Source: Takakia lepidozioides
Lineage: Eukaryota; Streptophyta; Takakiopsida; Takakiales; Takakiaceae
Direction: 5' to 3'
Assembly (NCBI GenBank): GCA_030704615.1
Contig: CM060733.1
Location: 50,282,001 to 50,346,000, forward strand
DNA length: 64,000 bases
Below, in pieces: positions 33,923-43,680 of this stretch; positions within the stretch are counted from its first letter, which is position 1, and each line of letters opens with the position of its first letter. Under the pieces are notes generated by a model. It was not told where the DNA came from. It made no database searches and saw nothing but the letters and a program-made list of their open reading frames with translations. The translations under genes were made by a program, and so were the position numbers.

Positions 33923-34134
33923 AAGGGACACCTAGGAGATTGGGACCTTCAGTTACCTTGGTTAGCCATGGGCTACAGGTTCAGCGAGCAAGCATCACTT
34001 GCCTCCTTCTCACATACTTTCTTCTCTTTGGCCGAGAGCCGGATTTGCCTGCATCCATTCGTAGAGAAGCTGCTACAGTTCTCAACCTTGACGATCCGGA
34101 CATGTGAGCACGTGCATGTGATCAACGTGCACAG

Positions 34135-34626
34135 TTGTTCAAGAAAGTCATGTCCATGGCTTTCGAGAACCTTGCCATTGCACAACATCATGATACGTTG
34201 AGGTATGCTACCATACGTGGTGGGGGCTATCGTCCTGGGGTTCGGAGATTTAACCCTGGTGACTATGTTTATTTGCAGCAGACTGCTCCTACAACCTTGG
34301 ATGTGACTGCAAGACGTACTATTTTGAGGGTTCGAGAGGTGTTGCTATCAGGAGTCCTGATCTTGGAGGGTCGGGATGGCATGATTTGGAAGGACCATGT
34401 GCGTAATTGCGTGCCATATCACCTTCCAAATGTTGATGGAAGGGTTGACCCAAACTTGGCAGTGGTACCTGCAAGTTTGAGGTGCATGTTGTGTGGGTTT
34501 GCTAGAGGGGCAGCCACCATGCTGGTGTGTGATCAATGCTCTAGAGGTTGGCATATGGGATGCTTGAGTCCACCTCTTGAGATGGTTCCTGATGGGAATT
34601 GGTTATGTCTGCATTGCATTGAATAG
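34135..34626 (+). CDS. Integrase C-terminus with PHD finger
   Basis: The integrase tail (FNPGDYVYLQQ, a GPY/F-like beta region) is followed at residues 117-161 (34483-34617) by a Cys4-His-Cys3 PHD finger: CMLC, then CDQC, GWHMGC and CLHC, with the conserved Trp before the last Cys pair. PHD fingers read histone H3 tails. Here it takes the place occupied by the chromodomain in chromoviruses and may guide integration to particular chromatin; that role is inference. All eight zinc ligands are intact. Stop at 34624-34626. Confidence 0.85.
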   Translation: MFKKVMSMAFENLAIAQHHDTLRYATIRGGGYRPGVRRFNPGDYVYLQQTAPTTLDVTARRTILRVREVLLSGVLILEGRDGMIWKDHVRNCVPYHLPNVDGRVDPNLAVVPASLRCMLCGFARGAATMLVCDQCSRGWHMGCLSPPLEMVPDGNWLCLHCIE

Positions 34627-34872
34627 TAGGAGTGGATACAACCATGGAAGGCTAACAAGAAATGCAAGGCCAAGCTACTAGGAGACCAACACACGAGATC
34701 CTGACTCAAGTTCATAGATTGCAAGACGACGACTAACGATGGGGTTGCTCTTGTACCCGGCCTCTTGGTCTATAGAGTTTGAGTACAATAGGGACAGTGA
34801 TAGAGGACTTAGTACGGCTGTGGCTATTACATCTTGTAGCTATCTAGAGTTAGAGGGACCTAACCACCAGCT

Positions 34873-34884
34873 AGGGGGGCGATT
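34873..34884 (+). promoter_or_regulatory. Possible polypurine tract and 3' LTR start
   Basis: AGGGGGGCGAT precedes TGTGGCAGAC. A purine run directly before TG is expected for plus-strand priming. The LTR itself cannot be confirmed because no second copy is in the window. Confidence 0.35.
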
Positions 34885-35065
34885 GTGGCAGACTACTTTA
34901 TTGTGCATATATGTGTGGTGTGGTTTGGACAACGATGTAGTTGTGTAGCGATACATATGCACGCGATAGAAATGCCAATGGCTTGTGAAGATGACGACCA
35001 ATCGCAGTGCCTAAAGCTCCCTGGCAAATCACTTGGGAAATGATCCCCACACACTTCAATCATTC

Positions 35066-35878
35066 TCATCCAACAAAAACATTGGTCCCTTGAAAAGTTG
35101 GTCCTGCGACAAGCGGGAAAAACCAATTGCGTAGTCTCTGCCTAAGGGCATGGCCAACAAAGCTAGAAATGACCAATGTGTACACCATGGCCCAACCATA
35201 ATCAGAGGGAAGAACTTCCATGATATCTATCACCTGCATGACTTGACGAATCCTTGCTGACTCCACTTTATTATCGTGAAAGGCACATGGCGCACCGTAA
35301 TTGGCCCCGGTAGGAGGCTCTCTAGCAACATAAGAGAAATTGGTGCCTAGGTCAGGTCTAGGAAGTAGTGGAGAATGTGCAAGACGAAAGCCAATGTCCT
35401 CCAACTTGCCAATCTTCTGCACGCAAATGAGAAAGAGGTTTTCGCCTTCACTAGTCAAACGTTAGGTGGGAGCGGCTTCATTATTACAGAGTCACGGACC
35501 ATTCCATTCAAATATCAAGCAACATCACCTACACAGAACCAAAATTTGTGAACCCGACTCTCTTGTCCCATATGATCGAAACAATCATGTGAACGTAGGA
35601 GCATTAATAGTGCCACCAGAGACTTTGATTATCTTCGAGGTATGTTTGACAAAAGTATTTGCGTGGATTGCTATACATTCCATTGATCTAGACCCAATTG
35701 TTGTGCACTCTATGTGCCATTCATAGTCACTACATACAGACTCTTGCACAGCCGCCACCATGTCATCCACACGACATGGAACTGCAATGGTGAGAGATGG
35801 CGAAGAAAAGGGTTGGCTACAAGAGGATCCAGCAGCAAATGTACTAGCACTAGATGACACTGTGTGGAGTGGTGACAT
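35066..35878 (-). CDS. Unrecognised minus-strand ORFs
   Basis: Two consecutive minus-strand frames: 35878-35585 (SSSASTFAAGSS, then VDDMVAAVQESV) and 35458-35066 (LPRPDLGTNFSYVAREPPTG, SDYGWAMVYTLVISSFVGHAL, with one possible membrane segment). They might be exons of one gene separated by about 130 nt of noncoding DNA. I do not recognise them; coding status is uncertain. Confidence 0.25.
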
Positions 35879-35989
35879 TCGAGGAACAGAGAAGTTGTCT
35901 CTGTCAGGACGATGAGAATGTCATCTGAACTTGGAGTGGCATTGAGCTTCTGTTTGCATGAACAAAACATCTCTTCACCTTCTAGACCG

Positions 35990-36040
35990 CACTAGTACAA
36001 AAAACGGGTTTCATGACACTTTTTTTGACTGTTTTCATGA
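35990..36040 (+). mobile_element. CACTA-like transposon terminus
   Basis: CACTAGTACAAAAAACGGG is the form of plant En/Spm (CACTA) ends, and it is followed by short repeats of TGACTCTTTT/TCATGAC type, as in CACTA subterminal regions. No matching inverted end or 3-bp TSD was found, so the element may be truncated or decayed. Confidence 0.4.
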
Positions 36041-37315
36041 CTCTTTTGGTCATTTTGACTCATTTTTTACTCTTTTGCAAAGACTCATGCAGACCGTGTC
36101 ATTACGATGACTCTAATATCCGCGTCGTGAATATGACTCTGGGTGATATCCCCTTGTGAGCAAGATACATGACCCTGGATTTCGTCACGTCCGTGACTAT
36201 TTTCTAGCAACACGCGGCTCTCCCCGGATTGCGACGTGTCAATTTCAGATGATGATAGGTGTAGGGACGACGTTATCTTGCACGCATGCCACAACGGGCC
36301 ACGTGTTCACGTTGAGCGATACCACGTGTTGAAATCTAGCAACCTGACTGTGGATACGTTCGTGCCTAGACACGTGGCGCTCTTTGTATGGTATCAGGTA
36401 AGAGTGGGAAATTATCCTGGTCACACTAAAAGAGAAACCGGCTTTTTCCACGGCTCTGCCATCTCACACCTGGCACATTCCATGGGTTTTATCACGGGTC
36501 TGTACACTGAGCCAAGGTGTGGGTCTAAATATGCCCTAACTGTGGGGTGTCTCACATGTGGTCCACACCCCAGGCAGGAACGGTGTGAAAACAGCCTTGA
36601 GCGTGGCAGGGGTTTGGCTTGGTTTACATGGCATGTTACACACCTGTGTGAAATGGGAACATACAATTATTTCCACTGATTGTGGTGTATGGGGAGTTTG
36701 AGAATGATGCCCTTAGAAAATGATTATGAACTTCATGTTCATGTTTAGAAATCTACACGATGGGCTACTAGCAAGTGAAGAATCACCCCCTGCTACACCC
36801 CATTTTCAATCTCTACATTATGAAGTCTATAATGCCCTTGGTGAAATGAGCATAGGGATCGCATTCAAAGGTGGCCCCGTTCCGTTGCAACTATGACACA
36901 ACTAGGACAAATAGGCATAGGCATGATTTACACTTTTTGCCACAAATCACTTGCATCATCCTTACGTTGAACTCCTTGTTTATGTGACATGCTTGGACTT
37001 TGTCATCTCACACATCAAAGAAAAAACCAGAATATTTCGAAAAAATCCTAACCTAAATTTACTAACAAGTGTTCAAACCAGCCCAATGGTAATATATTTT
37101 ATTACCATTATCAAATGTTTGTCTACGTGGTGTTTTGGTTTTCTAGATAAGTCTGGTAGCAGGATTTTAGCCTCTGACCTAGAATGAATCAAAGTGCAAA
37201 AGGTTAAAAAGTCAAAAAGTTGCTAATAAGGTTGCCCATTAGGTTTAAAAAAGTTAAAAAATTGCTAATAAGGTTGCCTATTAGGGTAATCGTGAACACA
37301 GAGGAGGGTTGGGAC
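36041..37315. other. Noncoding stretch
   Basis: No supported gene. It may be the interior of the CACTA-like element. A direct repeat of about 35 bp (GTTGCTAATAAGGTTGCC-ATTAGG) lies at about 37,218-37,285. Confidence 0.4.
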
Positions 37316-37319
37316 TTGG

Positions 37320-38010
37320 CGTTTTTTTTTACTCCTGTGCCACACCATGTAGCCGAGGGATGGAACGCGATGATCGCAGGATATGCAGGGATGTGGGATG
37401 GAGGCGTTGAGCAAATGATGCAGGAAGGAGGAGAGGAAGAGGAGATGGGACGAGGAGAAGCTCGCAACATTCTTGCGAGCTCGCCGTTCTTGGGAGAGTT
37501 AGCTTGGTCTTAGCAGGGCGTGTTTTCAATCTCTGCCTACTCAGCTGCACCATGGTGGTTCGATCTCACAGACCAATCCGACATTACCTGACTACAGACA
37601 CAAGCAGCACACACAAGAGGTCCTTTTGGGTTGATGGTCGGTCAAGTCAGGACACAAGCTCAAGGACAATGTGGTGAGGGCATCTTCTTCTTTGACCTAT
37701 TTCAGCCTGTTTTGCCCTCTCACATCATGTTTGTGTGCATTGCAATGCTTGTGCAAGCCTGGCAGCCCTTGACAAGGGCAAAGAGGTGCATGGGGATATC
37801 ATCAAAGCTGGAATTGTACCTAATGTCATTCTAAACACTGCCCTGGCAGCTCTGGAAAAGGGGAATGAGGTCCGTGGTGACATCTTCAGAGCTGGAATTG
37901 TACCAAATGTCATTCTGAACAATACCCTAGTGGACATGTATGCAAAATGTGGGTGCATCGAGGATGCAAAGGGAGTGTTCAACACTATGGCTGAACGAGA
38001 TGTGGTGTGT
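37320..38010 (+). pseudogene. PPR protein remnant (PLS type)
   Basis: Plant pentatricopeptide repeats bind organellar RNA. WNAMIAGYAGMWDGGVEQMM (about 37,360) and, after a gap, ACASLAALDKGKEVHGDIIKAGIVPNVILN, DMYAKCGCIEDAKGVF and AERDVV (37,750-38,010) are L- and S-type repeats in the order used by PLS-class proteins. Stops and missing segments show decay. The match ends abruptly at about 38,010. Related PPR sequence on the minus strand lies at 53.4-55.3 kb. Confidence 0.7.
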
Positions 38011-38548
38011 CAACCATTAATGCACCCCATTAACAGTTGCATACTTAATTTAGGGTTCGTGTTAGACAGAGCTAGGTTAGGTCCCGAAGGCGCCGCCTAG
38101 CCCCGAGGGTGCTGCTAGTGTGGATTATAATTTTTCTATGTTATAGGTGTTTTGCGTTTGTAATTTGTAACCAACAGTTAGTACTAACTCACTGACGTAT
38201 TTACGAAAACAATAGTCCAGGAATAAGCAATGGGAATGTATAATTACCCTTGGTATAAGGGTTATGGTTATTTTAGATGAGAGATATCTAGTGTAAATAT
38301 TAATTATTCAGTAAACAACAACAAATTAATTTCAATTAATCAACTTTAGTATTTCTTTTCTTTTTGAATAACTTTATGTATATGTTCAAAGGGTAGAGGT
38401 ACTGATTTATCTAGTTTTTACTAGTACCCATTAATCTAGGTGAGTCAAGAATATATAATTAATTAGACCATTCTGAGGAAAGGTCCAACTTATTATAACC
38501 AAAAATAAAAGAAGATAGTCAAAACTAACTATAGGAAGTAGTGTGGCT
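38011..38548. other. AT-rich noncoding
   Basis: No gene seen. Confidence 0.4.
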
Positions 38549-38614
38549 GGCAGCTATTGGGAATTGAAACCCCAACCTCAAATGTGCAAACGCAATCTCT
38601 AACCAATAAGTCCC
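38549..38614 (-). repeat. tRNA-like repeat (SINE-like), copy 1
   Basis: On the minus strand: GACTTATTGGTTAGAGATTGC (D-arm/A-box-like), then GAGGTTGGGGTTTCAATTCCC (T-arm/B-box-like). About 66 nt. It lacks a clear clover-leaf acceptor stem, so it is a tRNA-derived element rather than a gene. Confidence 0.35.
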
Positions 38615-38706
38615 TCAAGTTATATTCAATAATGACTCGTCTATCTAAGTACTTATAGGGCTATTACAAAGGTTTTGAACAGATGAACTAAAATATATAA
38701 ATTACG

Positions 38707-38765
38707 GCCTGCAGGAGTTGAACCCCCAAACCACGAGGGTGTAGACTACCGGACTAACCATCAAA
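38707..38765 (-). repeat. tRNA-like repeat (SINE-like), copy 2
   Basis: Minus strand: GATGGTTAGTCCGG (A-box-like), then GGGGGTTCAACTCCTGC (B-box-like) about 25 nt later. Same layout as copy 1 but a different sequence. Confidence 0.35.
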
Positions 38766-38894
38766 CTAATATAGAGATGTTGTGTGGTTGCTTTTAGTTA
38801 CTAGGGCTTCGCGTTGCTCCACACTACTAGCGACGAATTCTGAGAACTACGTTCAATTTTTCAGAAAAAAGGGGTGGGTCATCCCCACTGTGTT

Positions 38895-39700
38895 ACATGC
38901 ATAGATCCTGTGTTTTGTTTTTCTCTGGAAAAAAAATGGCGGATCTGCATTTGAATGTTCAATTTTCACAAGTCGCATCAATCAATAACAACATACCCAA
39001 ATACCCTTACATTCACTATATGAACTTTCAAGCATCCACCGTGGGATTGGATCTTGGTGGCTTAACGCTAGCTTTTGACAATAATCATGTATGTTCATCA
39101 AGGGCTCCATCCAAAGCCACACCACGAGAAACAAACAAACATCTCTAAATTTAGGATGCTGAACAAACTCGTGCACAGGGCTGCCCTTCTCATCAAGCTC
39201 ATTAAAATTCGTATTCACTTCCATCTTCAAGCTTTGGAGAAGCTCCACCACCCAAACCCAGAATTAGGACAACACTCTGATTTCCATCCACTGTCACCAG
39301 ACACTAGCATCTTTCCAAGAAAACATCCTATCACCACAAGAACAAATCCCATCTTCAAAGTGGTGGAAAGCAGGATCTGAGATTGTAGTGCACCCTGCAT
39401 TAGAGTATCCATATTTATTTTCTGAAGCACTAAGTATATCATGAGGAGCCTCAGGTGGTCCAGTGGTCTCTCTTTTATTTCTCCTTCCCAAGTTTGGTCT
39501 TTCTGCTTTCTCTATGCACTTCATAGTTGCCAGTATCACAGTCCAGTGCTGGAATCACCATTACATTGTCCATACAGACTCTACATTGCAGACTACATTC
39601 TTGCAATACATTCTCAGATCAGTTGCACTCCATCCGTTCAACAAGGGAAAAAGAAGCAGCCGACCAAGGCTTTTCACTGCAGAATATAATACACATTAGG
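38895..39700 (-). CDS. Possible unrecognised minus-strand gene
   Basis: Minus-strand frames at 39539-39294 (KRETTGPPEAPHDILSASENKYG) and 39251-38982 (KMEVNTNFNELDEKGSPVHEFVQHPKFRDV) have protein-like composition and may be two exons. No family recognised. The 13-kb retrotransposon lies just to the right. Confidence 0.25.
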
Positions 39701-39823
39701 TGCCAATGACAGAATTTGTGTAGCAATAAATTATGTACCTAGAAGTAATGGTTGTTGCTATGATTGAGGCATGACAAGTAACTGCCACCTTTATCGCTTC
39801 ATTAATCTCTGGATTCCCCACTG

Positions 39824-39828
39824 ATAGA
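39824..39828. repeat. Target duplication of element 2 (left)
   Basis: ATAGA, exactly repeated at 52982-52986. Confidence 0.95.
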
Positions 39829-40710
39829 TGTTAGAGGACTATCTAGGACTTAGGCACTTTTACAGGATCTGTGGGGTACCCTTAATTTTTCCACATACTG
39901 AGACCAACAGGAGCCTTAGGGGTGACAACAGCGCACTTTAGGAGGGGGTTACACAGCCCGTCACAATCGCACAGCCAGTCACAGCCCGACACAGCCGGTC
40001 AGAGCCGGTCACAGTTTCACACGGCCAGTCACAGCTTGACACAGCTGTCACGACCATAGGGAACGGATAGCAGGACAGGGAACGACTGTGGGGAACAACA
40101 TCTGCGAATGGAACATGTTAGTTCACGGATGACGGTTAGTGAGGGAAACGGTTAGAACAACGGCTAGGAAGATAAAGCCAGGAGCAAAGACTGGAAAGGG
40201 ATCAATTCTGGGGGAGCACTTCTGGGGGGGACTTCGGACATCACTGGGGGGAAATGAGGCAGAGAGCACATCTCTGAGCAGAAAGAGGGAGAGCACGGAG
40301 TAGGAGGATGACGATCTGTTGATGCTTGATGAATGCAAGCAGTAGAGTTGTAATGTAGAGCAGATTAGAGACTCCATGGCTTCAGCCTGATACTTGATAG
40401 ATATTAATTTGATACATACTTCATACTCACACTGTGTAGAGAGATCTGAGTGAAGCTGTGGAATGAATGGATGAGTTGATGGAATCCGATAGATTGACGA
40501 AGCAAACTGATACTTAATTACCAACAGTAAGGTAACTAGCAAACATGAATGCGGGAAGGAAAACAAATAGGAAACACCCCCATGATACACTAGCTGTAGG
40601 TCATGACTGATTGTTCTGAGCGGGCTGAGTGCTTAGAGATTTCCAACTCTTCTATCTTGGAGTTTCTGCCTCGGATAGCGAAGGGATGGGTGAGTAAAAG
40701 CTGCGCGACA
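39829..40710 (+). repeat. 5' LTR, element 2 (882 bp)
   Basis: Starts TGTTAGAGGAC and ends GCGCGACA. It aligns end to end with the 3' LTR except in a CACAGCC-rich minisatellite at about 39,955-40,050, which is about 95 bp shorter here. Confidence 0.95.
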
Positions 40711-41298
40711 TTTGGCGACCATACTGGGGAACTGAGTCATGAACAATCAGATGTGACAGGCATCTGGTGGGATCATGGTGGTTGGAGAATTAAAGAATTT
40801 GATGTGAATCAAATTCCTTGTGAAAATGAGAAGGAAAGATTGTCCAAACGATTCTTTCAGAGGTTCTTGGAATTGCCAGACGGTTGTAAAGAAAACATTC
40901 TTAAGAAAGTGCATGATGCTGACCCTGAATGGGGTCTGGAGAAAGGAGTGATAAAGATTTATCAGGTGGCCTGTAGAGGAACAGCACGTTGGTTACCAAC
41001 AGTGGTTTATGTGATAGCATTGCTATCCATTAAGCGAGTAGAGTTTGAAGGCTGGGAGGAAAGAAAGGTGAATGTTTTTACTCATATGCATGAAGAGCTT
41101 GTACTGGTAAAGAATTGGATTCCAAAGGATATTTTGTGGATCAAACTCACACCAAGAACAGCTTTCCAGACTTGTTTGCCATATGGTTATATTGTAACGG
41201 AGACTTCTAGTATAGCCAAGGGTGCATTGAAGCTTGAAAGAAACCCAGGCATATACGAGAGATATTACAGAAGAGAGTTTTGGTTATTGCCACATTAA
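40603..41298 (+). CDS. Leading ORF reading out of the LTR, element 2
   Basis: The open frame starts at an ATG inside the 5' LTR (40603) and reads through the PBS for 231 codons, ending LPH. No Met occurs between the PBS and HMHEELV (about 41,088), so either translation begins in the LTR or another start is used. Content (GIWWDHGGWRIKEFDVNQ, ACRGTARWLPTVVYVIALLS) has no recognised domain. It may be a leader protein or an N-terminal Gag extension. Confidence 0.45.
   Translation: MTDCSERAECLEISNSSILEFLPRIAKGWVSKSCATFGDHTGELSHEQSDVTGIWWDHGGWRIKEFDVNQIPCENEKERLSKRFFQRFLELPDGCKENILKKVHDADPEWGLEKGVIKIYQVACRGTARWLPTVVYVIALLSIKRVEFEGWEERKVNVFTHMHEELVLVKNWIPKDILWIKLTPRTAFQTCLPYGYIVTETSSIAKGALKLERNPGIYERYYRREFWLLPH
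40711..40732 (+). promoter_or_regulatory. Primer binding site, element 2
   Basis: TTTGGCGACCATACTGGGGA begins directly after the LTR. TGGCGACC... is the expected TGG-initial sequence complementary to a tRNA 3' CCA end. Which tRNA is used is not assigned. Confidence 0.7.
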
Positions 41299-41320
41299 AA
41301 AGAAATGAAAGACATGGGAC

Positions 41321-42442
41321 TTGAGTGATGAAAGAGAAGCTAGACGCCAGAGATATTCAGCAAAAAGAGAAAGCTATCTGAAAGCTAATTATCCATATCT
41401 TTGGGAGATAGGAATAGACATAGGGGAATCATCTGGACCTCTCACACCATTAAGATCAGAGAGTACATCACCCATACCGGAAGAACTAGAGTTGGATGCC
41501 ACTCCTTCTTTTTCTTTGCAAGAAAGATTAAGGGAATTGGTACGGGAAGAAGATCAATCACAAGGTGAAAGATCTGAGGTACATCCCTGGATAAAAGATT
41601 TGACAGAAATCTTTGATAAGAGTTGGCATGGAACACCAAAAGCAGGAACTCCAGTTTCTGAAGCGGAAGGTGAAGAATGAGAAGAGGATGTGGCAGTGCC
41701 AACGGAGAGTTCAGACTCTCCAACACCATTGCAATTGAGTTACATGAGTGAAGAAGAAACCCAAGGGCAGAACTTGGAGGATGAAAATAGAGAGAAGAAA
41801 TTGGAAGAGGAAGAGTATGAAGAAGTAGACCCAACAGCTGAGGTTGAGACTACAACCAGGACATCCCAACCCGTTGGACCTGGATCAAGTGGAGCACTTG
41901 GATCACAGGCCAACGAAGGTGTCGGCTCAGGGGGATCAGGCGGGCTGCCTGGATCTGGCTCTAGGGGGACAGGGAGTGTGGAAAGTAGTGCAACTGGAGC
42001 TGGGAATACTGTAAATATCGTGGGGCCAGTAGCAGGGAGTGCTCAAGGGCCACCACTTGGTGGAAGATCCACCACAACAACAACAGGTCCTGAAGGACCA
42101 GCACCAGCAAGGGTGCCAGCACCTGTCAGTGGGCAGAAAGTAGGGCCACAAATGGCGTTAGAACCAACACGGGCAAAACCACATTTTCCAATATATTCAG
42201 GAAAAGGGGATCCCGATGTACACATTAGCCAATTTGAGCACATGTGTATAGTGAACAATGAGAATGGCGATGATGCCAAGATGAGATTGTTTCCTTGTTC
42301 ACTTATCAAGAAAGCAAGTGAATGGTATGCAAGATTCCCAGATAATCATTTCCTAACCTGGAATGGCTTGAATACAACATTCCGAAATAGGTTCAGGACA
42401 AGTAAACTGAGGATGAAGTGTATGGAAGTTTACAACAGTTAA
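41321..42442 (+). pseudogene. Gag N-terminal and capsid region, element 2
   Basis: An acidic N-terminal region, then a TGA at 41678-41680 with the same frame continuing. A Gly/Ser/Pro-rich linker precedes the capsid: HFPIYSGKGDPDVHISQFEHMC and IKKASEWYARFPDN-FLTWNGL, a classic Retrotrans_gag pattern. A 1-nt shift near 42,412 moves the remainder into the next frame. Confidence 0.75.
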
Positions 42443-43650
42443 AGCAAAGGAAGCATGAAATTGTTGAGGAGTATATGGAAAAGATGGAATTGATGATGAA
42501 AAAGCTGGCTGCAGTACCAGCACCAGGTTTACAGAAGACTTGGTTTGTGAGTGGACTAAGACCAGAGTTGCAAAAGAAAGTGGATATGTTACCCCATAAT
42601 ACGGTGGATGAGGCATTTGAAACTGCAAACAGAATTGAGCAATTGGGAATGCTCAGGAGAGAGAAAATGGATGATGAGGACTCTGAGGATGAGTCAGATG
42701 AAGAAGAAGAGCAAGAACTGAAAAGGAAGAGAAAGAGAAAGGAGAAGTTGAAGAGGGATAACTATGAGAAAAGATTAGAAGAAATCTTGAAGAAGTATAC
42801 CACAGAGGCTGCAATACATTGGAGGAAGGGTGTTTGGTGTGCAAAGTGCCAGAATGAAGGCCATACCACCACTGAATGCCACATGAAGGAGAAACACTTT
42901 ACTATCTGTAAAATGGATAACCATTCTACTGAGAATTGTTACTACAACAGAAGGACAGCAGCTAGAGAACCTAGGCAAGTAAGGGTGCATCAAGTGCAGC
43001 CCCAGCCAAGAAGAAACAGTGATCAGGACCACTATGGTAGGCCTGGTGATTATAACAATGGCATGGATTGGAGAGGTAATTCAAGAGGGAATTACCAAGG
43101 AAATTCCAGAGGCAACTATCAAGGTAATCCAAGGGGGAATTACCAGCCCGGGAATGAGGATTACAGAAATAATCCAAGAACAGACCAAGGGCGAGGACCC
43201 AATGGTGAAGAACTCTGTTACTATTGTAATCAGCCAGGACATCGCAAGGCAGCCTCTTCATTCTGGATTAGACACCAGAATGAGATGAGAGCTCCTGTGA
43301 ATGAGGGCCCAGTGGTGGCAGCTCACATGGTTAGGCCATGTGTTGTACCAGAAGTAAGTACAATGATAGTAACAAGAAGCAAAGCCAAACTAATACCTCC
43401 AGTAGTTGAGGAAGAAGATGATAATGAAGGTGGCAGTGATATGCCTGAAGATAATGAGGCTTGGAGAGATGAGAAGGAACTGCACAAGGAAGTGGCAGAT
43501 ACCATAAGGGAAATGCAGAAGAGTACTGATATTCCTGTGGCAGATTCCTCTGATTCTGATGGAGAAGAAGAAGGGAGTGAGGATGAAAGGAAGAAAGAAG
43601 ATGCAGACATGCAAAGTAATGAAGGGACTTTGGCTGAAGTAATATGCTAG
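42418..43650 (+). CDS. Gag C-terminus with zinc knuckles, element 2
   Basis: Completes the capsid (EEYMEKMELMMKKL, FVSGLRPELQKKV). Then come a strongly acidic/basic stretch and knuckles: CAKCQNEGHTTTEC (intact), ICKMDNHSTENC (first Cys gone) and CYYCNQPGHRKAAS (last Cys gone). An (S/P)RGNYQGN repeat lies at about 43,080-43,150. A TAG at 43648-43650 divides it in frame from the protease. Confidence 0.75.
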   Translation: MYGSLQQLKQRKHEIVEEYMEKMELMMKKLAAVPAPGLQKTWFVSGLRPELQKKVDMLPHNTVDEAFETANRIEQLGMLRREKMDDEDSEDESDEEEEQELKRKRKRKEKLKRDNYEKRLEEILKKYTTEAAIHWRKGVWCAKCQNEGHTTTECHMKEKHFTICKMDNHSTENCYYNRRTAAREPRQVRVHQVQPQPRRNSDQDHYGRPGDYNNGMDWRGNSRGNYQGNSRGNYQGNPRGNYQPGNEDYRNNPRTDQGRGPNGEELCYYCNQPGHRKAASSFWIRHQNEMRAPVNEGPVVAAHMVRPCVVPEVSTMIVTRSKAKLIPPVVEEEDDNEGGSDMPEDNEAWRDEKELHKEVADTIREMQKSTDIPVADSSDSDGEEEGSEDERKKEDADMQSNEGTLAEVIC

Positions 43651-43680
43651 ACCAAAGCGGAGATTACCATTGGACAGCTA

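Larger units (their letters stand above)
26960..34884 (+). mobile_element. Ty3/gypsy element 1 with DNA methyltransferase and PHD finger (decayed)
   Basis: Order: gag, zinc knuckles, protease, cytosine-5 DNA methyltransferase, RT, RNase H, integrase, PHD finger. Gag-PR-RT-RH-IN order and sequence place it in Ty3/gypsy. Several stops and frameshifts, a 0.96-kb insertion between RNase H and integrase, and no recognisable 5' LTR show it is a dead, 5'-truncated copy. A polypurine tract near 34,873 probably marks the start of the 3' LTR. Confidence 0.85.

Noticed and set aside
42653-43614. Minus-strand ORFs opposite the gag of element 2
   Set aside because: Shadows of a strongly acidic/basic coding strand; Ser/Phe-rich by complement.
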